A DNA stretch of 7,127 nucleotides. Source: Stenotrophomonas maltophilia (lineage in GTDB: Bacteria > Pseudomonadota > Gammaproteobacteria > Xanthomonadales > Xanthomonadaceae). Shown here one piece after another: positions 6,337 to 7,127 of this stretch. A program made the translations under genes and the position numbers. How positions within the stretch are numbered: the stretch's first letter is position 1; each line of letters starts with the position of its first letter. The stretch lies in NCBI GenBank assembly GCA_002435595.1, contig DJBL01000084.1:1-7127 (forward strand), given 5' to 3'. Under the pieces are notes generated by a model. It ran no database searches. It worked only from the letters and a program-made list of their open reading frames with translations, and was not told where the DNA came from.

Positions 6337-7025
6337 TTCCGGCCTCCGGACTTGGACTTGGACTTCTTGTCTTTGGCGTCTTTGGCGGCGGCGGCCTTTT
6401 CCTGCGCTTCCATTTCCAGCTCGTCCAGGTAACGGTAGGTCTTGACCGTACCGGACAGCTCCAGCGCGCCGCTGCGCGCGGTGATGCCGGTCTTGGGGTC
6501 CTTGGGCTTGAGGTTGATGTCGTGCATGGTCAGGATGACCACGCGCGGCAACGACGCCACGCCGCTGACGAACGCGCCGAACTGGTGGTAGCTGCCCACC
6601 ATGCGCAGGGCGATCGGCTTTTCGGCGTAGAACTCCTTGGGCTGCTCGGTCCCGGGCTGGAACAGCTCATTGACCAGGCCGCTGGACAACGCGGTCTGCG
6701 AGATGTCGATGATCAGGTCCGGCATCTCGGTCTTGCTGGGCAGCTGGCGCAGCATCTGCTGCAGCACCTGCTCCATCTGGGTCAGCTGCTGCTTGAGCGG
6801 CTCCAGGTTGACCGCACGCCCCTGCTGCTTCTCGAACTCGGCACGCAGGCCGACCTCGGTCTGCTCCAGGCCCTGCAGCTCTTCACGCTTGCCGCTGATC
6901 AACAGGAACCAGGCCAGCACCACGATCAGGGCCGACAGCAGCACGCAGAACACCACCTTGGCCTTCTGCGGCCAATTGCCGATGTTGTTGAAGTCCAGCT
7001 CTTTGAGATTGATCTTCTGGCTCAT
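6333..7025 (-). CDS. pilO: Type IV pilus inner-membrane platform protein PilO
   Basis: A 230-residue single-pass protein that pairs with PilN in the inner membrane and binds PilP, helping align the pilus machine and transmit its dynamics. A short cytoplasmic N-terminus (1-22) is followed by a membrane helix at about 23-44. A periplasmic coiled coil rich in Glu, Gln and Leu runs about 46-95, then a ferredoxin-like domain. Family motifs visible are LPSKTEMPDLIIDIS (95-109), FYAEKPIALRMVGSYHQFGAF (132-152) and the LPRVV stretch (159-163). The C-terminus from about 205 is an unusual Ala/Lys tail (AKDAKD then KSKSKS), which makes it somewhat longer than the roughly 207-residue Pseudomonas PilO. 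The start overlaps the pilN stop (ATGA) and has AAGGGG 5 bases upstream. The stop overlaps pilP. Confidence 0.97.
   Translation of the reverse strand: MSQKINLKELDFNNIGNWPQKAKVVFCVLLSALIVVLAWFLLISGKREELQGLEQTEVGLRAEFEKQQGRAVNLEPLKQQLTQMEQVLQQMLRQLPSKTEMPDLIIDISQTALSSGLVNELFQPGTEQPKEFYAEKPIALRMVGSYHQFGAFVSGVASLPRVVILTMHDINLKPKDPKTGITARSGALELSGTVKTYRYLDELEMEAQEKAAAAKDAKDKKSKSKSGGRK
6343..6347 (-). promoter_or_regulatory. pilP ribosome binding site
   Basis: A perfect GGAGG on the minus strand lies 6 bases before the pilP ATG at 6336. It is embedded in the last codons of pilO (the Gly-Gly near its C-terminus) and decides the pilP start. Confidence 0.8.
6348..6386. repeat. Short tandem repeats encoding the PilO Lys-rich tail
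   Basis: The plus strand shows three exact copies of ggactt (6348-6365), and nearby two exact copies of the 9-mer gtctttggc (6369-6386). On the coding strand they give KSKSKS and AKDAKD near the end of PilO. All unit lengths are multiples of three, so copy changes would lengthen or shorten the tail without a frameshift. Confidence 0.8.
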
Positions 7026-7127
7026 GCGGCCCCCTTCTGCGGCGTACCGGACGCAGCCGGCTTGGCGGGTGCGGCGGCGGGCGGAGCGAGACGGCTGCCA
7101 GCCGGCTTGGCCGGCGTTGCCGGGGCG
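7022..7127 (-). CDS. pilN: PilN, C-terminal end only
   Basis: Only the last 34 full codons and the TGA stop are in the window; the gene enters from the right edge. The visible peptide is a low-complexity Ala/Pro/Lys tail containing TPAKPAGS and APAKPAAS and ending SGTPQKGAA. No PilN domain can be seen, so the assignment comes from position: the gene lies directly upstream of pilO with a 4-base overlap, and the pilMNOPQ order is highly conserved. PilN is the single-pass inner-membrane partner of PilO that contacts cytoplasmic PilM. The tail would be periplasmic in that topology and is probably disordered. Confidence 0.85.
   Translation of the reverse strand, partial: APATPAKPAGSRLAPPAAAPAKPAASGTPQKGAA
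7031..7036 (-). promoter_or_regulatory. Likely pilO ribosome binding site
   Basis: AAGGGG on the minus strand lies 5 bases before the pilO ATG at 7025, inside the final codons of pilN. Together with the ATGA overlap it fixes the pilO start. Confidence 0.6.
7054..7111. repeat. 13-bp direct repeat in the pilN tail
   Basis: The sequence cagccggcttggc occurs at 7054-7066 and again at 7099-7111, exactly 45 bases (15 codons) apart. On the coding strand each copy encodes the AKPA-type element of the PilN tail. This looks like an in-frame duplication followed by divergence, or convergent Ala/Pro/Lys codon use. Confidence 0.7.

Noticed and set aside
5806..6432. A 208-codon plus-strand open frame antisense to pilP and the end of pilO.
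   Set aside because: Composition is typical of a shadow frame, and the minus strand carries a lipobox, PilP motifs and a strong ribosome binding site.

Overview
The window looks like a chromosome segment from a high-GC gammaproteobacterium of the Xanthomonadaceae, most likely Stenotrophomonas or a close relative such as Xanthomonas. The basis is protein style and GC-rich codon use recalled from these genera; no search was run. Every supported gene lies on the minus strand, so transcription runs from position 7127 toward 1.

The right half (about 3821-7127) is the end of a type IV pilus alignment and secretin operon, in the order pilN (last 34 codons), pilO, pilP, pilQ. PilN and PilO form the inner-membrane platform, PilP is the periplasmic lipoprotein linking it to the outer membrane, and PilQ is the secretin pore through which the pilus passes. 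The genes are chained by 4-base ATGA overlaps. A strong hairpin followed by four T (minus strand) just after the pilQ stop closes the unit.

The left half (1-3681) is a second gene set: a MoxR-family AAA+ ATPase, a DUF58 protein, a small DUF4381-type membrane protein, a BatA-like VWA membrane protein, and the start of a second, BatB-like VWA protein cut by the window edge. This is the conserved MoxR/Bat arrangement, in which the ATPase is thought to act as a chaperone with VWA proteins at the cell envelope. Its exact substrate is unknown here. Three of its four junctions are ATGA overlaps and the fourth is a 5-base gap, so it reads as one tightly coupled operon.

The only real intergenic space is about 139 bases between pilQ and the moxR-family gene. 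It holds the terminator, and I saw no convincing promoter. There are no RNA genes, mobile elements, CRISPR arrays or phage remnants. Several very long plus-strand open frames are antisense shadows caused by high GC. I do not see an undescribed system: the region is conserved housekeeping and envelope biology, with a few details worth checking.
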